64,000 nt of DNA from Pseudoscleropodium purum (GCA_963969395.1 OZ017799.1:25980501-26044500), one strand, 5' to 3'. Positions 12,427 through 23,687 are shown, counted from the stretch's first letter. The notes: generated by a model not told the origin, from the letters alone. Numbers and translations: made by a program.

Positions 12427-13920
12427 CTAATATAAATGGCGGAAATGTTCATCTGACATCAGCCAACTATATGTATTAAAAAATCGCATAATCACATGGG
12501 CCAAACTAGTATTTTCATCGTCAGTCTTCGAAGAAATGCGCTTCAAGTAAGCATAAAACACTTTTGCAAAGTCATGAAAGGCAAATTGTGTCGCACTAGG
12601 TGTTTTAAGTAGCACGTTGAAATACGCCTTTGACATGTTGTTTCCATTCATCCGCCGAGCAATTTTTCGAAAGGCATACTCTTCCGACTTACGTGAATAC
12701 ATGGGAATGACTTCCACATCTGCACCTGCTTTATGCAAATATGCAATACGTGGATCCACCCACCATCTCCTCTGCAAAGTCTGTTTCATTTCATCTGCTG
12801 ATGTGAATGTGTACAAAGACTTCATTGGCTGAGAAGTTAAGGTGGTCATGCCCCAATTGCAAACTCCAATGTACACACGTGACTCATCCTCTGAAAAATG
12901 GAACAAGATGTTGTCCGGAGAAAGATCATTGTGCAAATGTCCAGCAAGATGCACTGTATACATTATATATATAAAGGCCCACGTAAGCTCTGTGTGCTTC
13001 TTCCGATATCGCCCTAAACAGTGAGCTTTTACAGCCTCCTCTTCAGTTGGATTCGTATACATTAAACGGATTTCAATGTTGTCTGGATAGTCCTTATCCA
13101 TATTCAATATTTGTCGAAGAGTTCCACCGTTCCACCAATACGCATAACCTTCACACGTCGTTCCGTGCACTGCAGCAAACCGTATCACACCCGCATGTAG
13201 AATTCGAACAGCCATTGATTCGTTTTGATGTTCTAACTTTGCAAGATCGGGTCGAGTTTGGTGGTGAATGGATTTCTTTGCCGCAAACTCCCAATAAGGA
13301 AGTATTCCTGGACATCCTTCAATACGAACCTTTCGAATCGTTGCATATCCACCTCTCATTGTTCTATCATCAACAACAATCACGCGTGTTGTATCTGAAA
13401 GTGCTATGAGGTGCCGTTTGGTCCTTTCCGCTTCAACAACTCCATCATTGCTTTTCCACCAACCAATTGAACCAACTCGATTGTGCTTTTTGGCGAATGG
13501 AGCACATCGCCCTCTAAACAAGTCCGCTTTCAGAATCACTTCTTCAAACTGGGCATCATTGGGTCGATATTCCTTGCCATATTTAACCAAAATGACTTTG
13601 GAATTCCACAAAGCGTCATGAACCTTATTCTCCAAACATTTGGTGAAGTACGTTTTATGCATTTCGTCATGCCACTTTGCCACATTCAATGCATCCAACA
13701 ACATCTGTGTCATGTCTACCTTGAATTTAGACACGCACTCCTCTTGATATCTGATGTACTTATTGTCTAAAGACAATGTTGTTTCCGAATCATAAAATTG
13801 AACGATGCGCTCAATCATGAATTTCTTGTATTCTTCCGAAGGACTTTGGCGAGCTACTTCCAAGTTCGATGGTCCCTCTCTATGTTTAAGCTTCACAACC
13901 TTCTTTTTCCCCTTCGGCAT
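12427..13920 (-). CDS. Kinase-fold protein carried by the hAT, probable pseudokinase
   Basis: An intact intronless 497-aa ORF starting MPKGKKKVVKLK, a basic, nuclear-signal-like N-terminus. Residues 1-175 match no family I know. A kinase-like core follows: a degenerate glycine loop (RGGYATIRKV, 189-198), a beta-3 lysine region (EFAAKKS, 211-217), a catalytic loop HNDLSPDN (330-337) and a DFG-position motif CNWG (354-357). The catalytic-loop Asp332 and Asn337 are kept, the usual Lys is Ser334, and the metal-binding Asp of DFG is Asn355. That suggests weak or no phosphotransfer, though it is not proof. HxDLSxxN-type loops also occur in some fungal expanded kinase families. It lies inside the hAT with a GGACGG array directly upstream. 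The intact frame contrasts with the broken transposase. The biological role is unknown. Confidence 0.75.
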   Translation of the reverse strand: MPKGKKKVVKLKHREGPSNLEVARQSPSEEYKKFMIERIVQFYDSETTLSLDNKYIRYQEECVSKFKVDMTQMLLDALNVAKWHDEMHKTYFTKCLENKVHDALWNSKVILVKYGKEYRPNDAQFEEVILKADLFRGRCAPFAKKHNRVGSIGWWKSNDGVVEAERTKRHLIALSDTTRVIVVDDRTMRGGYATIRKVRIEGCPGILPYWEFAAKKSIHHQTRPDLAKLEHQNESMAVRILHAGVIRFAAVHGTTCEGYAYWWNGGTLRQILNMDKDYPDNIEIRLMYTNPTEEEAVKAHCLGRYRKKHTELTWAFIYIMYTVHLAGHLHNDLSPDNILFHFSEDESRVYIGVCNWGMTTLTSQPMKSLYTFTSADEMKQTLQRRWWVDPRIAYLHKAGADVEVIPMYSRKSEEYAFRKIARRMNGNNMSKAYFNVLLKTPSATQFAFHDFAKVFYAYLKRISSKTDDENTSLAHVIMRFFNTYSWLMSDEHFRHLY

Positions 13921-14114
13921 CGTGACAAATGAAATTGATATAGATCAAATTTTTTAATTTGAAATTAAATTCACGCGCAAGTGTTCAAAAAATTGGCAAC
14001 AAGGGGGCCCCAATAAACCACTCTTGCCTTGCCTCGGAAAGGAGCCAATGGAGGATGAACCACCAAGTTCTCCGCTCCACCTTGCATTCACAAGGGGCAA
14101 AGCAAAAGTGACAA

Positions 14115-14480
14115 TGCGGACGGCCCGTCCGCCCATCTTATTGGGGCGCGGACGGCCCCAAACTGTCCGCCCGATCAGACGGGCCGGGGGTGGCAGACGC
14201 ATCGACCGTCCGCCTCCCCGAAACCCTCGAGCCCTGTCCGCCCGATCGGACGGCCACGGGCGGACAAATCTGCCGTCCGCTCGATCCGACGGGCAGCGGT
14301 GGACGGCCCCAAACCGTCCGCTTGATCGGACGGGCCGCGGTTGGCGAACGCATCAGCCGTCCGCCTCCCCGAAACCCTACAGCCGCGTCCGCCCGATCGG
14401 ACGGCCACGGGCGGACAAATCTGCCGTCCGCCCGATCGGACGGGCACGGGCGGACAAATCAAGCGTCCGCCCGATCCGAT
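14115..14480. repeat. Internal GGACGG array, upstream of the kinase-like ORF
   Basis: About 365 bp of GC-rich sequence with repeated 'gtccgcccgatcggacgg' and 'gggcggacaaatc' blocks in both orientations, so many copies form back-to-back palindromes. It begins about 195 bp upstream of the kinase-like start codon. The opposite-strand frames here are composition artefacts of the repeats. Confidence 0.75.
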
Positions 14481-15101
14481 TTATTTTTCATATTTGAAAA
14501 TAGAATCTAAAGAAGAACCACTAATTGTCTAATTTGGGCATTTCTTCATACGAATAAGAAATCATTTTAGTTTTTAACAATTGTTGAATGAAAAATAAAA
14601 AAATTTCAAATATTCAAATAATTTAATCTTTCATAAATTAATTAGAAATACATTTATATCATTTACGAGTTTCTAAATGTAATAAACACACAACAATAAT
14701 TTCAAAATACACACCATGCTAGTACATATTTAACCTCGAATGCTAAATTCAAAAATAGACATAATATGGCTTTTGCAAAATTACATTTCTTCTTCATATT
14801 TTTATTATTTATCAAAGTCGCTTATAGCCTTATACATCAACGCTATTATAAAATAATACAATGATGTCTTCAACAATATGCTTGCCTACATACATACTTG
14901 GTGTACACTATTACACAACATTTTTTGAAAAAGTGAACAAAATTGTTGTTCAAAATTGTTCTATTCATTTAAAATTTTGTACTACTTCTACCAATCTAGT
15001 GCTCTATACTTGTCGTGAGAGTAAAAATGAGAAAATCGAGCAAATACATGCTCACTATATACTTGCATGTTTTTTTATTCGGAATCTGAATCGGACTCAA
15101 A
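14481..15101. other. AT-rich spacer between two hAT cargo genes
   Basis: No gene is seen. It probably holds the 3' end of the minus-strand gene that stops at 15102. Confidence 0.4.
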
Positions 15102-16337
15102 TTATTGACCGCTGCCTCTTCTTTGTACTCCAATGAATGGACCACCTTCGTAGTTTCCGTGATATCCACTCGGTGCACCTCCTTGTCCATAATTTGAACC
15201 TCCAAAAGTAGGAGGAGGAACCGGGGTAGTAGGCTCTGATCCTCTTTCATTTGAAGCCCCGTAATAAGAGACCCCATGATGCCCGTATGGATCACTTCTA
15301 GTTGATCCTGGATAGTATTGGGCGCTTTCGTGAAAAGAGCAACTATACTGTGGGGTTACATGGCTTCCTCTACTACCTTCGGACCCCACTTGAGTGGGCG
15401 TCGTATAATGTGAATCAGATTCAGTAGACCTACCATAGTGCGTGTTGCCATAGCTACCTGTCCCACCTAGAGAGCCAATTTCAGGGGGAGTGCCATAACG
15501 AGAACCAACTGCACTTGAACCACCATAATGCGTGGATCCATAGCTCCCTCTTCCACCTTCATATCTATTTTGAGGATCGTAACCAGAGTATGAACCACCT
15601 CTTCCATGTTCAGATTCTCGCGTTCCATGTTCATGTCTGTAGGACCCACCATGCCTATCTTGCCGTCCACGATCTTGAAGGCTTCTGCGTGTTGCCTCTT
15701 ACATTTGTTGCTCGAATTCAATTCGTTCTCGTTCTTCTACCCGCTCGTGTCTAACTCCAAATGTGACAGGCGCTTGCATATCATCGTCATCATCGTCATC
15801 TATCCACGCATCTTCAGCATCTCGTAGAACAACTGAAGGTTGTTGTAGATAACCTCGATTAGACCACTTTGGCATGCAATCGCTTGCGCCCCTCCACTGT
15901 GTATCTATAACGGCATCCGTGCGCGTATAGTTCTCTATATTGCGACCTGTAGCAGTACGCCAGTCCACGTCCTTATGGAGTACAATCTCTGCCCAAACCA
16001 TTGCCATAACATTATAATTCATTATATCTGGTTTGGCGCTTTTAATGCTAAGAACTCGATGCACTTGTGTGTATCGTTGTTTGAAGTACTCACTTTGGCA
16101 CATAGACATTTGTCCTTCCCAACGTGGCGCTTGGTGCTTTACACGTTCACGTGGCCAAAGTTTTTGAATGTGAGTCATTTTTACATACTTCTTGCACATT
16201 GAGCAATCCCACACTCTTGTTGATTCTTCTTCCCATCCCGGTTCACCCACGCACAATAGATCGGCCGAAGCATCCCAATCGAACAATTGGGGTCTTCCCT
16301 TTCGACTACTTTTTTTGGGTGTTCTATCTTTCGGCAT
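15102..16337 (-). pseudogene. hAT cargo protein with Gly/Ser/Tyr-rich tail, one in-frame stop
   Basis: The frame opens at ATG 16337 (MPKDRTPKKSSRKGR, very basic). It runs 212 codons to a single TAA at 15699-15701, then continues open in the same frame to a stop at 15102, for 411 codons in all. Residues 1-150 are globular, with a CSMC pair near residue 46 and several Trp. An Asp run follows at about residue 181. After the stop the protein is low-complexity and rich in Gly, Ser, Tyr, His and Arg (GSYG, THYGG, SYYG phrases), resembling prion-like or RNA-binding tails. I recognise no family. Codon-like composition persists through the tail, so the stop is probably recent; stop readthrough or a short intron are the alternatives. 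The gene lies on the same strand as the kinase-like ORF, and a GGACGG array lies upstream. Confidence 0.65.
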
Positions 16338-16534
16338 GATGAAGCTGAAGCAAAGAGAATGAAACAATTAGAAAGCTTAAGAACCAAAATTTTGATTTAA
16401 CTAGTTAATTAAAATTTTACAAGCGTGAACTTTGTGAAAATTTGTAACAATCTCACAACAATCATTCACTCAAAGCGGAAAGGGCGCGCAGAGCTTCCAA
16501 TGCACTGGTCCGCCCACTCCAAAAGAGAACGATT

Positions 16535-16850
16535 GTTCGGAATGAGCTGTCCGCCTCCCCATATATATATGCGGACGCCCTGAGGCGGACGTCCAGATCA
16601 TATGGACCACATCAGTCCGCATGTCAATTGGACAGCCGTAACCGGGCGGACGGTCGTACCGGGGCAGACGGGTATCAGGGCGGACAGGGCGGACGCCCAA
16701 TCGGACGGACAGGGCGGACGGGTATCGGGGCGGTCGGAGCGGATGTGGGATCGGGCGGACTGGGTGGACGGAGGATGGGGCGGACGGGGCGGTCAGGCCG
16801 GACACGGCGGACTCCAGATCGGGCGAACAGGGCGGACGGCTCATCTTAAA
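16535..16850. repeat. Internal GGACGG array, upstream of the Gly/Ser/Tyr-rich gene
   Basis: Dense GGGCGGACGG-type words, almost all in one orientation, about 200 bp upstream of the ATG at 16337. Opposite-strand frames through this array are repeat artefacts. Confidence 0.75.
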
Positions 16851-16909
16851 CCCTAAACCTAATGAAGCAAATTGTTCTTTTTTCAAAATCTCACGGTAGA
16901 GATGTTTAA

Positions 16910-17110
16910 CCCGTAAAGTTCTTTTTACTAAAAACACTTCCAAACTGCCAATAGTAGTGCAAATATCAAGTCTTAAAAGAAAAATACTTTTGGGCATATG
17001 TAACCGTAGGATCTTGTAGTAAATTAGTTAGAAAAAATGTGGAAAAAATTTTAGACAAATCCACCATCTGGATTGTAAAATATTAGATATTGAATGTTTC
17101 ATTTAAGGGG
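16910..17110 (+). repeat. TTAA-type repeat, truncated copy
   Basis: Starts CCCGTAAAGTTC after TTAA (16906-16909) and follows the left part of copies A and B ('gtggaaaaaattt', 'ccaccatctggattgtaa'). It stops after about 200 bp. Confidence 0.6.
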
Positions 17111-17314
17111 GCTACTCAATTATGTCTATTAATGAACAATTGGTAGGCTAACAAACCTAACTTAGCATGTATTTTAATATTTGTTGCAATTGTTTTAGGA
17201 ATATTATAACATAACACTATTATAATATTCTTATAAATGATATAATACTAAATCATTTCAAAATCAACAACATTCGAACACAATCTATCAATCTTGTCTT
17301 CCATATTCCTTTAA

Positions 17315-17365
<51 letters not shown>

Positions 17366-19264
17366 CATAAAATATATTAGATAAATCAACATGAACAAAT
17401 CAATGATTATATATTTTATAGATCTATTGTTCATCAATCAAATAAGAGTGCATGTTCAAATATAGACAAAGATGGTTTCTCCATTTGTTGCCAAAAAATT
17501 GATAAACAAATAGAGAAAGATATGAAGTGAATGTTACTTCGAGAATTGAAAAGAAAAAAAATTGAAGTACTCAATTGCATTTTATTAAATTGGAAAATTG
17601 CATGTGGATGGCATGAATTAATCTTCATAGATGCTAAACTCATATGAGTTGCATTTCAACATTTATGATTTATGCAATTGATTGAATTGAAAGCTCTTGT
17701 AATTACATTTTCAAATTTTCGATTCAATCATTCAAATTTGCAAGAGTGATTTATGATAGATTTATAACTTTAAATGTGAAAGCATTGAATGCCTTTATGC
17801 GTTTGTTCATCAATATATTAATTTTAAATAAATAATATATATATTTTATAACATATGCATAAACCATTGCATTAAAAAAAAAAAAAACGAAGAGCCAAGC
17901 CAAATAGGCTTGTCAAATGAAGAGAACAAGAGAACAAGAGCCCTACGAGAAAGTAGAGGAAAAAAAATATATATATATCAAAAGGATTCAAAAGAAGGAA
18001 CAAGATGCATTCTTGCAAGACCGTAGAATACATAATGATTTCAAAATCCAGACACAAATATATTTTCTATTTCAATGAGAATCAAAAATGAACTACCCTG
18101 CTCTTAAAGATTGTACAATGTACACGTTATACAAAATGAATATATAACAGAAAGAGTAGAAGACGTTGTTTATCATGAATGAAAACTAAAATGATTTTTT
18201 TTTTCTATGTAGAATATTTTATGAAATGTAACAATGTATTTAATTATCATAATAATTGGTAGAAATCTTTGTGCAATACATAGAAACATTTCATTCATGT
18301 GGAATTTTTTCATTTATTTAGGATTAAAATGGAAATATTATACTCTACAAAGTACAAACCAAAAACAATACCATATACCTAAGTTCAAAAGTTTGCAATT
18401 GTTTCGTGAATTCATTTTGAAAACTCAAACAAAGAAATATTTTATAATCAATATCTTGTTCATTTGAATCATTTCAAAAATTGAATTCTGAATTCAATTC
18501 CTATTTATAATAGAAATTATGTTTGTCAATTTTTTAGATCTTTAAACAATGAACCCTCTTTTTTAAAATTAATATTTAAAAACATCTTAAATAAGAATAT
18601 TGGAATTACCCTTCAAAATAAATATAGCACATGTATAATGTATTCTACTCCACCAACTCAAGTAACAAATTTTTCTATGTTTTTAAGAAAAAATATAGCC
18701 ATACATGATTTGAAAGTTAAAACATTGTTTCTTTTTCTTTGTTTTCAAATCTAATCAAAATTTCATTAAGAAATATGAAAGACTCAATGTTCATTTGAAG
18801 ATCGTGATGCACTTTTAATGAGAAATCACAACCTTTCATTAAATATCATGAGGTTGAAATCCATTTAACTGTTATTCTAATTATGTATTGGGGCCTTTTT
18901 TAAAAATTTCATTTGCTTACAATGAAAATGGAATTGATTATTTTTGCAAAACATTTGATTTCCTAATGAACTTTAAAAAAAACCCCACCATCTTCAGATC
19001 TTCTCAAAACCTATGTAGAGGGATAATATAAGTAAATAATCCAAACATATTCAGCTTAACCACATTCCCCTCATTCGTAAAACAATTTAGGGGAGAAAAG
19101 AAAAGGTTTAGGGTAATTAGGGTATAGGATTTAGGGCTTACATTTTTTTTTTTTTAAAATGATAAATCAATTACATTGATCCTCATTTAGCAGTGATTAT
19201 TAGGCTGTTTTTTTTGGAAATGTTACCGCTCTTTTTGAGTAATATCAGCCTCATAGGATGCTAC
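17111..19264. other. Very AT-rich tract inside the hAT, no gene seen
   Basis: Extremely AT-rich with several poly-A runs and a long AT dinucleotide run. It separates the two minus-strand cargo genes from the plus-strand transposase. No coding frame was recognised. Confidence 0.5.
17317..17360. repeat. AT dinucleotide microsatellite
   Basis: About 22 uninterrupted AT units followed by acatacat. Confidence 0.9.
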
Positions 19265-19535
19265 AATGGACAGCTGGGCGAACGCCGTCGACGGTCAGTG
19301 TTTAAGTGGGGCGGTCGGCGTGTTCAAAGCACGGACGGCGTTGGAAGGCGGATAGTGCGGACAGTCCCGTCTGACCGCCCCGTCCGTCGCGTCCGACCGC
19401 CCGTCCGACCCGTCTGGCCTGTCCGCCCGACTGCCCCATCCGACCGACCCGTCCGACCACCCTGTCCGACCCGTTCGACCGGTCCGTCCACCCGCCCGCC
19501 TGTCCGCTTCAGCCCCGTCCGGGCCGTTGCTTGTT
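19265..19535. repeat. Internal GGACGG/CCGTCC array, upstream of the transposase
   Basis: GC-rich block with repeated CCGTCCGACC and CGTCCGCCC words, chiefly in the CCGTCC orientation, about 300 bp upstream of the transposase ATG at 19837. Read from the gene, this is the same orientation relation as at 16535-16850. Confidence 0.75.
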
Positions 19536-19836
19536 TTTGAACGGAAACCCTAAAAATGAACCTTTAATTTTCTGGAGGGGACTATAAATGTTAGAAGAGA
19601 AGCTTTGGTATTCACTCTCGAAAAATCGAACGCTAAGATTTCCAAGGGCTATGAGCTTCAATTTATTGGGTCTCTTGCTTGGTAATGCATAGTTCGGTGG
19701 ACGGGGGGGCTTTGATTTTCAAAGCTTTGTGTGACTAATTTCATTGATATTGTATACATTGTCACGTTGTGGGTTTCAAATTTAAAATATTTTATTGGTT
19801 TCTTTTGAAATTGAGGTAAAACATACATTTGTCAGT

Positions 19837-21846
19837 ATGGTGGCCAAACCGACGGGGGATTTTTCTCCTTGGTTTAGTGTGCAAGAGGGTGGTAAAGTAA
19901 AATGTAGGCTTTGCAAAGCGAGCATGTCAAGGAAGCTCAGTCGTATGTTCATCCACTTAGGCTATTCTGGGCCTGGAGGTGTACGTGATAAAGGGGTGAG
20001 CCTTTGTCCACGATTATCAATGGCAGTTCGAGATTTATTTCGGCATTGCAAAGGAGTTTTTCCAAAACGCGTTGTAATGGACAATGTGGATGGCAACCCT
20101 GACCCTTCAGATGTCCAAGAGTTTTCGGCCGGAAAGGCTGTGTTGCATTCTAATCACGAAGACTCTTGTCCAGCGTCCAAAGAATTGGTATCAATGGTAT
20201 GTGCCACAACTGAAATGACTTTGAGTGCAGAAGCTTCTGGTGAATGTCAAACCCCGAGGACATCAAGTTCTAGGCCTCAGAGGCAAGGCAGCTTAGTAAA
20301 TGGGTTTGAAGAAGGTCATAGACGCAAATTACATTTAGTGTGGGCAAATTTTTTTTATTCGACGAACATACCATTTTCCGTGGCTCGAAATCCATCTTTT
20401 AAAGAAGCAGTGAAGAAAACGGCTGCGTTCAGTAGGCCATACATTCCTCCCTCATACCACGACCTTCGGTACAAATTGTTGAATGAGGCGAAGACCAACA
20501 TTCAGACACAGTTGAATGCACGGACCGAAGATAGCATTCAAAAATTTGGAGCAACATTGTCCATTGATGGATGGAGCTCAGTGACTAATCGACCTCTCAT
20601 CAATGTCATGCTTGTATCATCCGCAGGTGAAGAATTTCTTAGATCTGTGGATACAAGTGGTTGTGAAAAAAATGCGGAATACTTGGTAGCTGTGTTGGAA
20701 AAGTTCTTTGAACAAGTGGGGTCCAAGAATGTCGTGTTAATAACTACGGATAATGCTCCCGTGAATCCGTCCGCATGGGATGTAATATCTGCAAAATATC
20801 CTCATATTTTTTACCAAGGGTGCGTGGTACATGCATTGAATTTGTTGTTGAAAGATTGAGTTGCATAGAAATGGATTGCTTCCAAATTGGATAAAGGAAT
20901 TCTTGTAGCTAAATTTATCAGGAAGAGACATATGCCGCTAGCTCTATTGTGAAAGTATTCGCCAAATCTTGGTCTCTTGATACCTAGGGATACAAGGTTC
21001 GCCTCTAAATTTATCATGATGGAGCGTTTGACAAAATTAAGAGGAGCATTGGAACAAACGGTGGTAGATCCGCAATGGGTTGAGTATATACATACTCTCA
21101 AGAAAAAACGTGGAGCCAAAGTCCAACCAAAAGACTTGGCCTTAGCGGTGAAGAAAATTGTTCTTGATGACCATTTTTGGAATCAGTCCATCAATTACGT
21201 GGAGATGGTTGAACCAATCATATGTGCACTCCACGATTTGGATTCAAAATCACCATGCATGGGGAAGGTGTTGCATATCATGAGGAAGTTAGAGAAGCAC
21301 GTGAACGGATTACAAAGTTCACCATTTTGTTTGCTAGAAGAACTTGCAATTCCATTGGTACAGTCTTTTTATGCCCAAAGAAGAATGGTGGACAACGATC
21401 TCCAATCAGCCGTAGCTCTTTTGAATCCATACCTTCTTCATGACAAAGAGTTAGCGGATGACATAGATGCAATGTCAAGATGTAAGAAAGTTTTGGAGAG
21501 AATATGTAAACCAGATGAATATGTAGCAGTGGTGAAGGAATTTGTGGCTTTTCGACACAAGGAACCTCCATTCCACAATATGTTGAATCCGGGAGATCAA
21601 ATGTTGTCCGCACATGCTTGGTGGGATTTTGAAGGTGCATGTGACAATTTTATAGCTCCATTAGCGAAGAGGATATTGGCTCAACCGGTGTCATCATCTT
21701 TATGTGAACGGAATTGGAGCAACTATTCTTTTGTTCACAACAAATCTCGAAATAAATTGAAGCCGGAGAGAGCAGTGGATTTGGTATACGTGTATACCAA
21801 TTCCAAAGTATTAAACGCATTGAAGGAAAAAGATGAAAAAAAATGA
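19837..21846 (+). pseudogene. hAT transposase (BED, DUF659, dimerisation domain), broken
   Basis: The frame starts at ATG 19837. A BED-type zinc-finger region lies near residues 10-75 (WFSVQ, CRLC, MFIHL, FRHC). A DUF659 region follows (TLSIDGWSS, VLITTDNAP, GCVVHALNLLLKD), then the hAT dimerisation segment near the end (SSLCERNWSNYSFVHNKSRN). Three stops interrupt one continuous frame: TGA 20857, TAG 20866 and TGA 20950. The protein-like sequence resumes in frame after them (DTRFASKFIMMERL). A perfect 10-bp tandem duplication (TGAAAAAAAA at 21834-21843 and 21844-21853) then shifts the frame into the downstream extension. This is the enzyme that would have moved the 13 kb element; it now appears inactive. 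Confidence 0.9.
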
Positions 21847-21913
21847 AAAAAAATGGTATAATGATAATGTGGATCCGATGGAATCAGAGGATTCAGATAG
21901 GCCGACATTATAA

Positions 21914-23185
21914 GACGATGATGACGAGGATTTGGAAAGGGCCCTTTTAGTTGTAGATGGCGGGGATGACTTCAATCGTACAATAGCATGGGGAGATGAA
22001 GACGTAATGGAAGGCTTTCCCAATTTGGTGAATGATACGCATGATTATCATCTAAACTTCAAAGATGTCGTTCCCGACAATGCAAACGATGCATATACCT
22101 TTTATGAAGACGAGGACAATGTAGGGGTACAGGAGAATCTACCTTCTTTAACTGCATATTGCAATGGAATGGGATTCTTGAATAGCGAAAACATTCTATC
22201 GGAAAAGGCAAACGCTATTGCCAAAGAGGTGAAAATCAATGAGAATGCTATTGGTGATGATGGGAGAAATGAAGAAGTTCTAATTTCTCAATCTCCATCT
22301 GTGGCATTAAATGTAGTGCAAGGAAACGACAGAAGAAAAGATGCGGTCATAGAGGTGGACGTTCCAAAAGATGTGGGCAACAATAGTGATGATGAGGGAG
22401 AACCAAATATTGCGGTACAGAAAAATAGTGATTCACTTGGGATGGCAGTCACAAATCCGGCAATTATAAAGAGTGATAAAGGAAAAGAGCCAATGAAGTC
22501 AATTTTTGAAGTACCGAGATCTAGTGCTCTTCCACCAATACCGTTGAAGTCTGTTAGCACACGATTGAATGATTCTCAGAGCTTTGGATATGGAAAACGC
22601 CTAATGAACATTTCCAAAGAAATTTCTATAGGCGGTAATCTACGGAAAGTAGCGTCATCACCTACAAGCCTAAGTGAAACGGATAGTGATCGGATGCCAT
22701 TGGCATCTTTGCGTGTTTGCATTTTAGGAAAAGGAATGGCGCAAGAACCCATCAAATCAACAAACGGCACTCTATTACTTCAAAAGAAAGCCAAAGTGGA
22801 GATAACCGTTCATGGACATGTTGACCCTACATCGAGATTGATGGTTCAAGAATCAAGTAAGGTGAAAGCGAAAAGAGAAATGCAACCTTTTGCTATCTCT
22901 CCAGTGAAGAATAGGACCCCTCTTGATGAAAATGTTGTTACTTTGTCAAATAGAAAGAAAAGAAAGGTTCCTATTCAAAAAGCCTTTAATCGTTCTCTCA
23001 AAGTAAAAAAAGAAAAATTAAATTCGAAAGAAGGGAGTAAACCTACTTCAAGAGAAGACTTGAAGGAGACAACGATACTTGATTCCAACAATGAAGATGA
23101 CTCCGATAATGAAGATTTTGAACGGAGAGCTGCAGGAGAGAGTAGTGGGGCTGAGGTTAAAGGAGATGTGGATTGGCGTCCATAG
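21914..23185 (+). pseudogene. C-terminal extension of the hAT transposase, unusual length
   Basis: An open frame of about 423 codons. It begins right after a TAA at 21911 and has no plausible ATG of its own. It is acidic at first (DDDDEDLERALL), then low-complexity, and ends Lys-rich (SNRKKRKVPIQKAFNR, a nuclear-signal-like patch) before a final acidic stretch. It lies one frame off the transposase. The 10-bp duplication at 21834-21853 accounts for that shift, and the intervening acidic codons join on naturally (WYNDNVDPMESEDSD). So it was probably the transposase's C-terminus; plant hAT transposases normally end soon after the dimerisation domain. A separate captured gene is the alternative. 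Confidence 0.6.
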
Positions 23186-23534
23186 GAATTATGGAGATGT
23201 GAATTTAGATGTTTGATTGTTTAGTTGCTCATAATATATGGAACTCATGTTGACAAATGACAATGGTTTCTTCAATCATTTTATTATAAAATTGTTTGTC
23301 TATTGATGATATACATCTCACTGGATTTTAAAGTGATTTTGTTTCTAAATCAAAATGAAATTCAACAAAAAAAATTAAAAACATATTTCATATTTTAGCT
23401 TTTACATAAATAGTGATATACAACTCTATTGAATCGCAATTGCAATATAAGAAAAATCAAAATCCAAATGACTTCACTCTCAATCTCTCATTGGTGAAAA
23501 CAATCAAAACAAAAAACCCAAAACGGGTTTTCTA
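23186..23534. other. AT-rich spacer inside the hAT, right side
   Basis: This is the 3' region downstream of the transposase frame. No other feature is seen. Confidence 0.4.
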
Positions 23535-23687
23535 AGCCGCCCCGTCCGTCTGCCCTGCCCGTCCGCCCCGCCCCACCCGTCCGCCTTCTGACGGCGGAAG
23601 GGACGTTGCGTCCGCTGGCGTCCGTGAGGATGGACGTCCGGGTTACGGACGCTATTTTGGGGCGGACGTAGAAATTCGTCAACCCTG
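23535..23687. repeat. Right subterminal GGACGG/CCGTCC array of the hAT
   Basis: GC-rich block of CCGTCCGCC, GGACGTCC and CGGACG words that ends in the terminal inverted repeat. It mirrors the left end, including a GGACGTCC palindrome near the tip. Confidence 0.75.

Larger units (their letters stand above)
10569..23687 (+). mobile_element. Giant hAT-superfamily transposon, 13,119 bp
   Basis: The left end CAAGGTTGAC (10569-10578) and right end GTCAACCCTG (23678-23687) are inverted repeats with one mismatch and have the CA-GG start expected of hAT termini. Perfect 8-bp target duplications AGAAATAG lie at 10561-10568 and 23688-23695, the size known for hAT. A paralogous copy of the host repeat at 49985-50385 has a single AGAATTAG at 50208-50215, which is the empty site. 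Inside are a BED/DUF659/hAT transposase (plus strand, broken), a kinase-fold ORF (minus), a Gly/Ser/Tyr-rich protein gene (minus, one stop), five GC-rich GGACGG arrays, and a nested TTAA element. hAT elements are usually a few kb, so this one is exceptionally long. Confidence 0.92.

Noticed and set aside
14024..14510. Overlapping long frames on both strands rich in Arg, Pro and Gly
   Set aside because: They are produced by the GGACGG array, which is open in many frames; no codon-like pattern or domain.
14115..16850. Idea that internal GGACGG arrays mark separate nested hAT elements
   Set aside because: No CARGGTTGAC-type termini or 8-bp duplications were found at the inner arrays; they lie consistently upstream of genes instead.
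16470..16997. 175-codon minus-strand frame
   Set aside because: Runs through the GGACGG array and a truncated TTAA repeat; repeat artefact.
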